From Candidatus Omnitrophota bacterium (GTDB lineage Bacteria; Omnitrophota; Gorgyraeia; Gygaellales; Profunditerraquicolaceae), in the NCBI GenBank assembly GCA_003598135.1, contig QZKA01000008.1, positions 1 through 53,588 on the forward strand: a stretch of 53,588 nt of DNA, read 5' to 3'. Below are positions 17,506 to 24,599 of the stretch, one piece after another. The first letter of the stretch is position 1, and each line of letters starts with the position of its first letter. Below the pieces are notes generated by a model. That model had not been told where the DNA came from. It did no database searches and saw nothing but the letters and a program-made list of their open reading frames with translations. The position numbers and the translations under genes are program-made.

Positions 17506-17618
17506 ATTTTTAGAGAAAAAAGTAGGCAGGTAATGAATCCAGCGAGGATAATCATCAAGGCATACACGCATTCAACGGCAATACCTAACGCGATATTAAA
17601 CAGCGTGGATATTCTCAT
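17502..17618 (-). CDS. 38-aa membrane microprotein between trkA and trkH
   Basis: The ATG is 2 bp before the stop codon of the upstream trkA gene. The stop (TGA, 17504-17502) overlaps the trkH ATG as ATGA. The product starts MRISTLFNIALG and has one continuous hydrophobic span (about residues 7-36: IALGIAVECVYALMIILAGF then ITCLLF). This is the layout of small accessory subunits such as KdpF, although there is no sequence evidence of homology. Coupling on both sides argues that it is translated, and a role in assembly or stability of the potassium transporter is my inference. Confidence 0.6.
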   Translation of the reverse strand: MRISTLFNIALGIAVECVYALMIILAGFITCLLFSLKI

Positions 17619-17619
17619 G

Positions 17620-18282
17620 CTAGAGTTTCCCCAAGAGAACGTTTAACAGTTGCGACTCGTTGCCGATAAGGGTCATGGCAATAATATCGTCGCCGGGCAA
17701 GAGCACGGTGTTGCCTTTAGGGACGATGACCTCTTCTCCCCTCACAATCGAGACAAAGACCGAATCCGCCGGCAGTTGGATGTCTTTGATCTCTTTGTTG
17801 ACAACAGGAGAATCCTCTGCCAAATCGAAGCGCACGATGCTGAGCTTGCCTCTTTTGAAGCTCATTAAATTAACGAAGTCGGAGAAAGATACCTCTTCTT
17901 CGACAATCTTAGCAATGATACGCGTGGAATCGATCGGAATATCAACACCTAACTCAGAAAATATTAGTTCGTTGGTAGGATTGTTCACCCGCGCGACGGT
18001 GCGCCGGATGTGAAATTTCTCTTTGGCTAATTGACTGATAATCAAGTTGTCCTCGTCTTCTCCGGTAACTGCCGCAATGACGTCGGCACGGCGCGAACCT
18101 GCCTCTTCCAGAATACTGGAATCACACCCGTCTCCGTTAATCACAAGGATTTCCAACTCCTTGGCAATCATCTCACAGATAGAACGGTCTTTCTCAACAA
18201 TGCTGATAGTATGTTTTCCCAGCGTGAGCCTCTTTGCCAAAAAATATCCAACCTTACCTGCCCCTACGATTACAATATACAT
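17620..18282 (-). CDS. trkA: TrkA/KtrA-type K+ uptake regulator (single RCK), copy 2
   Basis: A 220-aa cytoplasmic protein. The Rossmann-like RCK_N domain has GAGKVGYFLAKRL and an acidic strand end (SIVEKD), which suits NAD(H)/ATP binding. The RCK_C (TrkA-C) domain starts near residue 135. E. coli TrkA carries two such units in one chain, whereas here two separate genes each encode one. It should form a gating ring under TrkH. It lies 21 bp after the first trkA copy, and the microprotein ATG lies 2 bp before its stop codon. Confidence 0.92.
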   Translation of the reverse strand: MYIVIVGAGKVGYFLAKRLTLGKHTISIVEKDRSICEMIAKELEILVINGDGCDSSILEEAGSRRADVIAAVTGEDEDNLIISQLAKEKFHIRRTVARVNNPTNELIFSELGVDIPIDSTRIIAKIVEEEVSFSDFVNLMSFKRGKLSIVRFDLAEDSPVVNKEIKDIQLPADSVFVSIVRGEEVIVPKGNTVLLPGDDIIAMTLIGNESQLLNVLLGKL

Positions 18283-18303
18283 AGTCTTATCACATTCGCC
18301 TGG

Positions 18304-18948
18304 TTAAAGTTCGAACTTCGCTTTGATTTTGTTTAAACTCTCTACCTTGACCACCGCCATCAGAATATCTTTCGCCCTTAGGACGGTATCGAGGTTTGGT
18401 ATAATAACCCCTTCCAGCTTCCTTATCGCAACCACCAGAAACTCGTGGGGAATACTTATCTCTTTTATGGTCTTTCCTGCCAACTCGCCCTTGACTTCAA
18501 TCTCGATGACTCCCACATCCTTGCTCTCGATAAGATACGTAGAGAATCTGCTTTCTACGATCTTATCTCTAATCATGGAAGCAAACAGCATGGTGCCGCT
18601 TATCACATCCATGCCCAACACAGAATAGATATGGGCACGTTGCGGGTCATACACGCGGGCGATTACCTTGGGGATTTTAAAAATTTTTTTCGCGACCTGG
18701 GAGGAAATTAAGTTTGTATTATCGCCGTTAGTAACCGCGCAAAACGCATCTGCCTTCTCAATACCAGCCTGCTTCAAAATGTTCACATCAAAACCATTGC
18801 CCACTAAGGTCAGCCCGTTAAACGTGCTTCCCAACCGCTCAAATGATACGGGGTTCTTGTCGATTACTACCACATCATGGCCCTCCTGTGACAAAAGTTT
18901 GGCCAGCTCGGAACCCACCCTCCCACATCCAATAATAATTGTAAACAT
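18304..18948 (-). CDS. trkA: TrkA-type K+ uptake regulator (single RCK), copy 1
   Basis: A 214-aa protein with RCK_N (GCGRVGSELAKLLS, acidic VVIDKN) and RCK_C (from about residue 130) domains. It is paralogous to the next gene but diverged, so a heteromeric RCK ring with TrkH is plausible. It begins the potassium-transport cluster, 12 bp downstream of rplT, so it may be co-transcribed with ribosomal genes. Confidence 0.92.
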   Translation of the reverse strand: MFTIIIGCGRVGSELAKLLSQEGHDVVVIDKNPVSFERLGSTFNGLTLVGNGFDVNILKQAGIEKADAFCAVTNGDNTNLISSQVAKKIFKIPKVIARVYDPQRAHIYSVLGMDVISGTMLFASMIRDKIVESRFSTYLIESKDVGVIEIEVKGELAGKTIKEISIPHEFLVVAIRKLEGVIIPNLDTVLRAKDILMAVVKVESLNKIKAKFEL

Positions 18949-18960
18949 GGCCCTATCCTG

Positions 18961-19314
18961 TTATCGGACGCTTTTTGATAATTCGATTATTTTCTGGAAC
19001 GTGCGGTTATCTTTTACTGCCAGTTCCGCCAACATCTTTCTATTGAGCGCAACCTTGGCTTTTTTAAGACCTTGCATGAACTGACTGTAGGTGATACCTT
19101 CCTGGCGGCAGGCAGCGTTTATGCGCGTAATCCATAAACTCCGAAATTCGCGTTTTTTTACGCGCCGGTCGCGATACGCATACTTCAACGCGTGCATCAG
19201 GGCTCGCCTGGCCTGTTGAAATTGCTTGCTCCTGTCTCCCCAAAAACCCTTTGCCTGCTTTAATGTCCTTTTTTTTCTTCTCTTTGTTGCAACGCTATGT
19301 TTGACCTTTGCCAT
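18961..19314 (-). CDS. rplT: 50S ribosomal protein L20
   Basis: A 117-aa protein with the classic L20 start (ARVKH-type, here MAKVKHSVATKRRKK), then KQAKGFWGDRSKQF and RDRRVKKREFRSLWI. The length is normal. It is essential for early 50S assembly and, in several bacteria, autogenously represses the infC-rpmI-rplT operon. The gene order infC-rpmI-rplT is conserved here. Confidence 0.97.
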   Translation of the reverse strand: MAKVKHSVATKRRKKRTLKQAKGFWGDRSKQFQQARRALMHALKYAYRDRRVKKREFRSLWITRINAACRQEGITYSQFMQGLKKAKVALNRKMLAELAVKDNRTFQKIIELSKSVR

Positions 19315-19371
19315 ACTTCCTCCTTAACACTGCACAAATACGCTAAACCAGCAAGGAACCAAATGCCTGCG

Positions 19372-19572
19372 CTATGCATAGGGCAACATGCGCTTTAAAA
19401 AACTCCTTGTTTTTCTGTCCCCTATTGTCCGAGCCTTCCTCAAGTTTCTTAACCGTTTGGCATTCTTTGACGATGCCAGATGGCTTTTCCCGCAAGGAAA
19501 ATATTTAACCTTGCCTTTTTTGGTCAGCTTGAATCTCTTTGCCACGCCTTTCTTTGTTTTTAATCCTTTCAT
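19372..19572 (-). CDS. rpmI: 50S ribosomal protein L35
   Basis: A 66-aa, very basic protein with the L35 pattern KTKKGVAKRFKLTKKGKVK and KRMLPYA at the end. It is the middle gene of infC-rpmI-rplT, 85 bp after infC and 57 bp before rplT. Confidence 0.97.
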   Translation of the reverse strand: MKGLKTKKGVAKRFKLTKKGKVKYFPCGKSHLASSKNAKRLRNLRKARTIGDRKTRSFLKRMLPYA

Positions 19573-19657
19573 GTCATTCCTCTGTTGTAAGGTAAGGCCT
19601 TGCTTCTTACTGCGGCAACGCCTCCCCCTTTATTATGGCCGCGTGCGTATGTTGGCC

Positions 19658-20176
19658 CTATACGTTACCGCGCTTAGGCGCAATCACAAAAGACATTATC
19701 CTGCCTTCAAGCAAGGGCTCCTTCTCCAATTGCGCTTCCTGCTGCGTATCGCTGATAAATCTATCCAAGACTTTCCTGCCCAAATCAAGATGCTCCATCT
19801 GCCTGCCTTTGAAGAAAAGCTCGACCTTTACTCGATCTTTTTTGTTCAGAAAATTAAGTGCCTGCCTGACTTTTACCTGATAATCATGATCATCAATATT
19901 TGGCTTCAAGCGTATCTCTTTAAGTTGGGATTGATGTTGGTGCTTCTTTGCCTCGCGCTCTTTCTTCTCCTGGTCGTACTTGAATTTACTGAAATCGATA
20001 ATACGACACACAGGAGGGGCTGCCTGAGGCGCTACTTCTACCAAATCAAGGCCATGCTGTTCAGCAAGCTCAAGCGCCTTTTGTATAGACACCACTCCCA
20101 ACTGGTTACCTTCGGGGCCTACAAGGCGCACCTCGGGTACGCGGATTCTCTCATTAATACGGATAAACTTCTTTAT
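19658..20176 (-). CDS. infC: Translation initiation factor IF-3, probable ATA start
   Basis: IF-3 prevents 30S-50S association and checks start codons. The coding frame opens with a GTG at 20185, but that GTG lies within the AGGAGGTGG ribosome site, leaving no spacing. The ATA at 20176 lies 8 nt after AGGAGG and gives a protein beginning (M)KKFIRINERIRVPEVR, about 172 aa. Rare AUU/AUC/AUA starts are the known basis of infC autoregulation, so ATA is my preferred start. Both domains are present: the N-terminal RINERIRVPEVRLVGPEGNQLG and the C-terminal domain from about residue 80. The upstream neighbour is thrS, as in many bacteria. Confidence 0.94.
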   Translation of the reverse strand: MKKFIRINERIRVPEVRLVGPEGNQLGVVSIQKALELAEQHGLDLVEVAPQAAPPVCRIIDFSKFKYDQEKKEREAKKHQHQSQLKEIRLKPNIDDHDYQVKVRQALNFLNKKDRVKVELFFKGRQMEHLDLGRKVLDRFISDTQQEAQLEKEPLLEGRIMSFVIAPKRGNV

Positions 20177-20215
20177 GTGTACCACCTCCTTTTATTTTCT
20201 AGGCACATAACCTAC

Positions 20216-21952
20216 CTATCGCCTTCTCTGCTCTCTACCGGCGACCTGTGATTGTATGTCGCGGATACACTCCGCAATCTCTACGATGCTGGTGCCGCTA
20301 CTTCCCTGCCGGCGTACCGATACCGTATTATCCCGCACTTCTCTCTCTCCGACAACTAAAATAAAAGGGATCTTTTCTGTCTCTGCCTGCCTGATGCGCT
20401 TATTAAGCGTTTCGTTACTGTCGTTACACTCTATCCTGATATCCTCTGCCCTCAGCGCGGCTTCTACCTTGAGCGCATATTCCTGGCATGTATCCTTTAC
20501 AGGAATAACCACTGCCTGTACCGGCGCCAGCCACAAGGGGAAAGCGCCCGCATAATGCTCGGTGAGGCAGGCGATAAAGCGCTCAATACTCCCCAATACT
20601 ACGCGGTGCAACATAATCGGCTGCTGTTCCTTGCCATCTGAATCAACATAGGTAAGCTCGAATCTCTTGGGAAGCGCAAAATCACACTGGATGGTCGCAC
20701 ATTGCCAAGACCTCTTCATCGCATCCTTTAATTTTATATCAATTTTTGGCCCGTAGAAAGCGCCTTCCCCGGCGTTTACGGTATATGCAAGCCCCATTTC
20801 TTTCAAAGACTTTTCCAACCCCTCGGTAGCTAACCGCCAATCATCGTCGGATCCGATGTGTTTCTCAGGTCGGGTGCTTAACTCAATCCCTATAGATTGA
20901 AAACCAAACACTTTCATGGTGTCGAATACAAATGCGATAATCGCTTTTATCTCGCTGGTAAGTTGCGAGGGCAGGCAAAAGATGTGGGCATCATCCTGGG
21001 TAAATCCCCTCACCCTCAAAAGGCCGTGCAGGACGCCTGCCTTTTCGTGTCTGTATACCGTGCCCAGCTCAAATAAACGCAATGGCAGCTCTTTATAACT
21101 TCTTGTTTTCGATTTATAAATAAGGATGTGGCCGGGGCAATTCATCGGTTTTAATACGAACTCCTTCTCCTCTATCTGAAACGTATACATGTTTTCTTTG
21201 TAATAGTCGTAATGCCCGGACTTCTTCCAAAGCGCAGCCTGCATTATGTGGGGAGTAATCACCATTTGGTAGCCGCGTTTTGTATGTTCGCTTTTTTCGT
21301 AATCTTCGATTAATCTGCGTACAACCGCGCCTTTGGGATAATAAAACACAAGTCCGGCTCCGGCATCTTCGTGGAACACATCAAAAAGCCCAAGCTGCGG
21401 CCCGAGTTTTCGGTGATCGCGCTTCTTGGCCTCCTCAAGATTGTTAAGATATTCCTGAAGTTCCTCTGGGGCATTAAAACAAGTGCCGTAAATTCTGCGC
21501 AACATAGGGTTGGTTTCGATCCCGTGCCAATAGGCGCCTGCTACCGACAAAAGTTTAAAGGCTTTTATCTTGCCCGTTGTTTCGATGTGCGGGCCGCGGC
21601 ACAGATCAAGAAAATTCTCTCCGGTCTTATATATTGATACTTTCTCGTCGGGGATTTCTCGAAGCAGCTCAACCTTATACTCTTCGCGCAGCTTCTTAAA
21701 CAATATCTCTGCCTCTTTCTTAGACAGTTCCTGTCTGACAAACGGCTCGTCTTTGCGTATAACTTGGCGCATCTTCTCTTCTATTACAACCAAATCATCG
21801 TCGGTAAAAGGCTCTTTCTTATCGAAATCATAATAAAACCCGTCCTCGATAGAAGGGCCGATGCCTAATTTTACTTCGGGCCACAGCTCTTTCACGGCCT
21901 GGGCCATTATATGAGAACAGGAATGACGTAAAATATCTAAGCCTTTATCCAT
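20216..21952 (-). CDS. thrS: Threonyl-tRNA synthetase lacking the TGS domain
   Basis: A 578-aa class II synthetase. The N-terminus starts directly in the tRNA second additional/editing domain (RHSCSHIMAQAVKELWP, the HxxxH zinc-type motif), so the ~60-residue TGS domain of long ThrRS is missing. The catalytic core has MNCPGHILIYK (about residue 273), RGFTQDDAHIFC and IMLHRVVLGSIERFIACL. The C-terminal anticodon domain covers about 470-575. Short forms without TGS are known. It is followed by infC after 39 bp (to the ATA start) and preceded by a secreted-protein gene 5 bp upstream. Confidence 0.95.
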   Translation of the reverse strand: MDKGLDILRHSCSHIMAQAVKELWPEVKLGIGPSIEDGFYYDFDKKEPFTDDDLVVIEEKMRQVIRKDEPFVRQELSKKEAEILFKKLREEYKVELLREIPDEKVSIYKTGENFLDLCRGPHIETTGKIKAFKLLSVAGAYWHGIETNPMLRRIYGTCFNAPEELQEYLNNLEEAKKRDHRKLGPQLGLFDVFHEDAGAGLVFYYPKGAVVRRLIEDYEKSEHTKRGYQMVITPHIMQAALWKKSGHYDYYKENMYTFQIEEKEFVLKPMNCPGHILIYKSKTRSYKELPLRLFELGTVYRHEKAGVLHGLLRVRGFTQDDAHIFCLPSQLTSEIKAIIAFVFDTMKVFGFQSIGIELSTRPEKHIGSDDDWRLATEGLEKSLKEMGLAYTVNAGEGAFYGPKIDIKLKDAMKRSWQCATIQCDFALPKRFELTYVDSDGKEQQPIMLHRVVLGSIERFIACLTEHYAGAFPLWLAPVQAVVIPVKDTCQEYALKVEAALRAEDIRIECNDSNETLNKRIRQAETEKIPFILVVGEREVRDNTVSVRRQGSSGTSIVEIAECIRDIQSQVAGREQRRR

Positions 21953-21957
21953 GTATG

Positions 21958-23265
21958 TTATTGAGTGCTTAATGTATTCAGTATGCGCATAAAATCCTTA
22001 TCATCGTTGGCATACTCCGCCTGCGTCGTATTAAGGCCTAATTGAAGCAAATAGTTGTCCATAAATATATAGACAAAATGATACCTCAACTTCTTGTCTG
22101 GAACTTCGATTACTCTTTCAAAAGCAGAGAATTCTTTTAGTTTCAGAGGGCTGCCGTTATTCACAAATGTAGCACTTTCTCCCCAGACGCCCTTCTCCCA
22201 CTCCTGATGAGATGCAGCGATTTCTTTGAAAGAAGCCTCTTTATCTAAAAGCTTCTCTTGTGGCACCTGAGAAACCATTGAGCTGATAAAGGGCATATCC
22301 TTTGTAAACGTAGCGTCATTGGCAAGATAAAAAGGCACTGCGGGTTCATCAAAAACAACAAAATGCCAATTTCGAGAAGTCCCTTCGGGAACTTTTAACA
22401 CAAACCTTGGTATTGCGTGCTCGTATTGGCCGAATTGCTTTTTACCTGCAGCAAGAACATCGCCAAGCTTGCGCTTTCTCGTCTGGCCAGATGCCGAAAC
22501 CCTTTTCCCTTCTCCAATAAATTTAAAAGTGGCTGCGGCATCCTCGAAATCTTTAAGGTGCGCATTCGCGGAAGAAGACCAATCCCCCCCCATAACAGAA
22601 ATAATTATCTCGTTTCTCATAAATTTGTAGTCCACATTGCGCATTGATTTCCCGTCGTTTGCATTTAGGTCAAAAATAGCCCTTGATCCTTTAAGACCGT
22701 TGAGTTCTATTGCGTGCGGCTCTTCAATCACCACCAAGGTGCCTGTTTTATATTTCGCGAATACCTCTCTCCAATATTGAAGAACGCGTTTTGAAAAATC
22801 AACTGCGCTCGTAACATTCTCCGGCGCAATATCTATTGTCACCATCAAATTCGGAAAAACCGCTTCCCCTTTTGCATGCTGAGCATGTTTATTATATACG
22901 ACTGCTTCGGTCGATGTTTTCCCGGGGATAGGAGCGTGCACATCTTTAAACCATCCCTTGGGGCCACTAATTTCAAATCCATACTCAGTATTTATATGGA
23001 GCGCGGCTGAGCCGTCTAGAAGCGGCGCCTGCGTCGCTGTTAATGATTTTTCTAAAATCCCCTCCCCTTGCTCTGCCTTGATTTCTTGTATTTCTTCGCT
23101 AAAATAAGTAAGTGGCACTCCTTCTACGTCAACCTTTATATATTTATCCGTTTTTTCGATAATGGTAGCTTCGAGCTTCTTCCCATCTTTAAAATAAATG
23201 GTGTCTGCAAGACAAGGGGATGCGCACAATAATAAGATTACTAACCATGCTAGATTTTTAGACAT
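21958..23265 (-). CDS. Secreted protein of unknown function, 435 aa
   Basis: A signal peptide ends near CLADT (about residue 20). It is followed by a short beta-rich repeat (IYFKDGKKLEATIIEKTD, KYIKVDVEGVPLTYF) of a type seen at the N-terminus of many exported proteins. The region from about 90 to 240 (YGFEISGPKGWFK, then a segment ending MGGDWSSS) resembles modules that contain a hydrophobic anchor-free beta sheet. A similar pattern may recur in the C-terminal half. I do not recognise a catalytic motif. It lies 5 bp before thrS on the same strand, with RBS GAGGAAAG before its ATG. Confidence 0.72.
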   Translation of the reverse strand: MSKNLAWLVILLLCASPCLADTIYFKDGKKLEATIIEKTDKYIKVDVEGVPLTYFSEEIQEIKAEQGEGILEKSLTATQAPLLDGSAALHINTEYGFEISGPKGWFKDVHAPIPGKTSTEAVVYNKHAQHAKGEAVFPNLMVTIDIAPENVTSAVDFSKRVLQYWREVFAKYKTGTLVVIEEPHAIELNGLKGSRAIFDLNANDGKSMRNVDYKFMRNEIIISVMGGDWSSSANAHLKDFEDAAATFKFIGEGKRVSASGQTRKRKLGDVLAAGKKQFGQYEHAIPRFVLKVPEGTSRNWHFVVFDEPAVPFYLANDATFTKDMPFISSMVSQVPQEKLLDKEASFKEIAASHQEWEKGVWGESATFVNNGSPLKLKEFSAFERVIEVPDKKLRYHFVYIFMDNYLLQLGLNTTQAEYANDDKDFMRILNTLSTQ

Positions 23266-23392
23266 TCTTTCCTCTTTTTAGTAGCGGGCCCACGAGGAGT
23301 TACCGCTAAGCGAATCTGTTATCAAGCGGGATCCCGTTTCTTAGGATTAACATTACGGAAACGGAAAAACCTCGAAACCCGATTTTACAAAA

Positions 23393-23466
23393 TGGGCTCA
23401 AGTGGGTTCGAACCACCGACCTTTGCGATGTCAACGCAACGCTCTAACCAACTGAGCTATGAGCCC
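23393..23466 (-). tRNA. tRNA-Val (anticodon GAC), no encoded CCA
   Basis: On the minus strand, acceptor GGGCTCA pairs with TGAGCCC. The D-stem is GCTC/GAGC, and the anticodon stem TTGCG/CGCAA has loop TTGACAT (anticodon GAC, Val). The T-arm GGTGG/CCACT encloses TTCGAAC. Discriminator A is followed by TTTT, so CCA must be added. Its first 13 nt are repeated exactly 139 bp upstream. Confidence 0.95.
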
Positions 23467-23605
23467 TGATTTTTTGCTCGCCCTGCTCATAGCGAACACC
23501 CATGAACCAATCCCGATGGTGGCGCTTCTTCGGAGCTTGCCATCGGGACCCCGACCCACCATGCAGTGATGCGTGTCAGGACGTCGAGGCTAGAGCTATG
23601 AGCCC
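23454..23605 (-). repeat. Duplicated tRNA-Val 5' end flanking a ~126-bp insert
   Basis: The 13-mer gagctatgagccc occurs at 23454-23466 (5' end of tRNA-Val) and at 23593-23605. The spacer contains a perfect 9-bp stem tcccgatgg/ccatcggga around 20 nt. An 8-bp inverted repeat (tagcgaac at 23490, gttcgcta at 23609) reaches just past the outer copy. The promoter-like motif TATAGCGAACGAC lies immediately before the outer, truncated copy. Its layout is the same as at tRNA-Gln. Confidence 0.55.
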
Positions 23606-23620
23606 GTCGTTCGCTATAGT
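23605..23620 (-). promoter_or_regulatory. tRNA-type -10/start motif shared with tRNA-Leu(GAG)
   Basis: Minus strand CTATAGCGAACGACG ends at the first base of the truncated tRNA-Val copy. The plus strand just before tRNA-Leu(GAG) reads CTATAGCGAATGACG (49380-49394), with 14 of 15 positions identical. TATAGC would serve as the -10 box. The conserved GAAYGAC between it and the tRNA could be the start region. No convincing -35 box is seen for Val. Confidence 0.4.
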
Positions 23621-23655
23621 CAATAGTTAATACGCAGTGTATATTGCACTGGATT

Positions 23656-23724
23656 CTAAATACTAAACAAATCATAAATCCCAATGTCCCTAACGAATTC
23701 GTTTAGGATTTGTTTAGTATTTAG
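23656..23724. repeat. Perfect 18-bp inverted repeat between tRNA-Leu and tRNA-Val
   Basis: CTAAATACTAAACAAATC (23656-23673) and its exact complement (23707-23724) flank a 33-nt loop. The loop itself contains the perfect 12-bp palindrome AACGAATTCGTT (23692-23703). A short repeat unit (ttagcctaa twice at 23741-23760) follows. There is no T-run on the minus strand typical of a terminator. The region 23606-23786 holds no coding potential that I trust, so I read it as a composite of palindromic elements between tRNA genes. Confidence 0.7.
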
Positions 23725-23763
23725 TGCTTAGGATTTACGTTTAGCCTAAGCCTTAGCCTAAAC

Positions 23764-23786
23764 CTTGTTGTCTACTTCGCAACAAG
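23764..23786 (-). other. Hairpin directly after tRNA-Leu(TAA)
   Basis: CTTGTTG/CAACAAG form a perfect 7-bp stem around a 9-nt loop, starting one base after the tRNA discriminator on the minus strand. It may be a 3'-processing or termination structure, but no T-run follows. Confidence 0.45.
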
Positions 23787-23869
23787 TGGGCAAGGAGGGA
23801 GTTGAACCCTCACGACCTTGCGGCCAACAGATTTTAAGTCTGTCGTGTATGCCATTCCACCACTTGCCC
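23787..23869 (-). tRNA. tRNA-Leu (anticodon TAA), no encoded CCA
   Basis: A class II tRNA with a long variable arm (TTGGCCGCAAGGTCGT region). Acceptor GGGCAAG pairs with CTTGCCC. The anticodon stem ACAGA/TCTGT has loop CTTAAAA, giving anticodon TAA (Leu, UUA). The T-arm has GGTTCAACTCC. Discriminator A is followed by CTTG, so no CCA is encoded. Confidence 0.95.
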
Positions 23870-23928
23870 GATGGCTTTTTAATATGTCCTTTAGCCGCTA
23901 AACCAAAACCTTGGTGGATAAAGGATGA

Positions 23929-23969
23929 ATTTCGCTTCCGCGAAATCAAATTCCGCTTCACGGAATTTG
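23929..23969. repeat. Tandem hairpins after tRNA-Cys
   Basis: Two adjacent perfect stem-loops: ATTTCGC-TTCC-GCGAAAT (23929-23946) and CAAATTCCG-CTTCA-CGGAATTTG (23947-23969). The second ends one base before the tRNA-Cys 3' end. The loops carry GAAGC(G) on the minus strand, a motif also found in the hairpins beside tRNA-Gln and tRNA-Val. The 12-mer GAAGCGGAATTT of the second stem recurs at 1244-1255. Confidence 0.6.
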
Positions 23970-24041
23970 AGGCGACGAGCGGATTCGAACCGCTGAATAG
24001 CTGTTTTGCAGACAGCTGCCTTGCCACTTGGCTACGTCGCC
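23970..24041 (-). tRNA. tRNA-Cys (anticodon GCA), no encoded CCA
   Basis: Acceptor GGCGACG pairs with CGTCGCC. The anticodon stem GCTGT/ACAGC has loop CTGCAAA (anticodon GCA). The T-arm has GGTTCGAATCC, and the discriminator is T as expected for tRNA-Cys. Its first 10 nt are also the last codons and stop of coaC. Confidence 0.95.
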
Positions 24042-24574
24042 ATCCGCTCTATCTGTATGACTATATCGTCAATTTCTGCCAGGCAGCCCGTGCCTATTTT
24101 CCCGCAGGCAAGCCTCCCTCTTTTCGGCCCAACAAACACATAACCCAGCGCCTGTAGTTTCTTAATATTCGCCTGCACAATTGCATTGCGATACATGCCC
24201 TCGTTCATTGCCGGGCACAAAAGCACAGGCGCTTTTGTCGCAGCCACTACGCAGGTCAATAAATCATCGCAGATGCCGGAAGAAATTTTGCCTATGCAAT
24301 TCGCAGTGGCCGGCACAATCGCAACCACGTCTGCCTGCTCTGCCAGAGAGATATGTTCGATTTCCCAGGCATCCGGCTCGTCAAAAAGGCCGCGATATAC
24401 CTTGTTCCCGGAAAGGCCCTGGAATACAATCGGCTTAATCAGTTCCTCGGCCTCTTGCGTCATCACCACGCTAACTATAAAACTTTTTTCCTTGAGTCTG
24501 CGGATAAGGTCACATGCCTTATAGAGCGCAATGCTGGCAGTTACCCCAAGGATAATATGTTTATTTTTCTTCAT
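24032..24574 (-). CDS. coaC: Phosphopantothenoylcysteine decarboxylase (stand-alone CoaC)
   Basis: A 180-aa flavoprotein of the HFCD family, which decarboxylates 4'-phosphopantothenoylcysteine in CoA synthesis. Typical motifs are [15 protein letters not shown] (FMN site), PAMNEGMY (about residue 121) and [15 protein letters not shown] with the catalytic Cys (about 157). The usual fused CoaB synthetase half is absent. The reading frame ends MAT-stop inside the 5' end of tRNA-Cys, so the last three residues are encoded by tRNA sequence. Whether coaB exists elsewhere cannot be seen. It follows yicC-gmk-rpoZ, a common neighbourhood. Confidence 0.92.
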   Translation of the reverse strand: MKKNKHIILGVTASIALYKACDLIRRLKEKSFIVSVVMTQEAEELIKPIVFQGLSGNKVYRGLFDEPDAWEIEHISLAEQADVVAIVPATANCIGKISSGICDDLLTCVVAATKAPVLLCPAMNEGMYRNAIVQANIKKLQALGYVFVGPKRGRLACGKIGTGCLAEIDDIVIQIERMAT

Positions 24575-24599
24575 AAAAATAAACCGAGCTTCGGTTTTT

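Noticed and set aside
19388-20251. 287-aa plus-strand reading frame across infC, rpmI and the thrS end
   Set aside because: It is the antisense of three well-supported translation genes and has no start signal or recognisable domain.
23280-23350. Terminator after tRNA-Val around the CGGGATCCCG palindrome
   Set aside because: There is no T-run on the minus strand after the stem, and the palindrome is short. A similar one occurs after tRNA-Glu, but a shared function is not shown.
23758-24157. Reading frames over the tRNA-Leu/tRNA-Cys region on both strands
   Set aside because: They pass through two tRNA genes and hairpins. The apparent peptides (such as GFEPLNSC) are typical artefacts of translating tRNA sequence.
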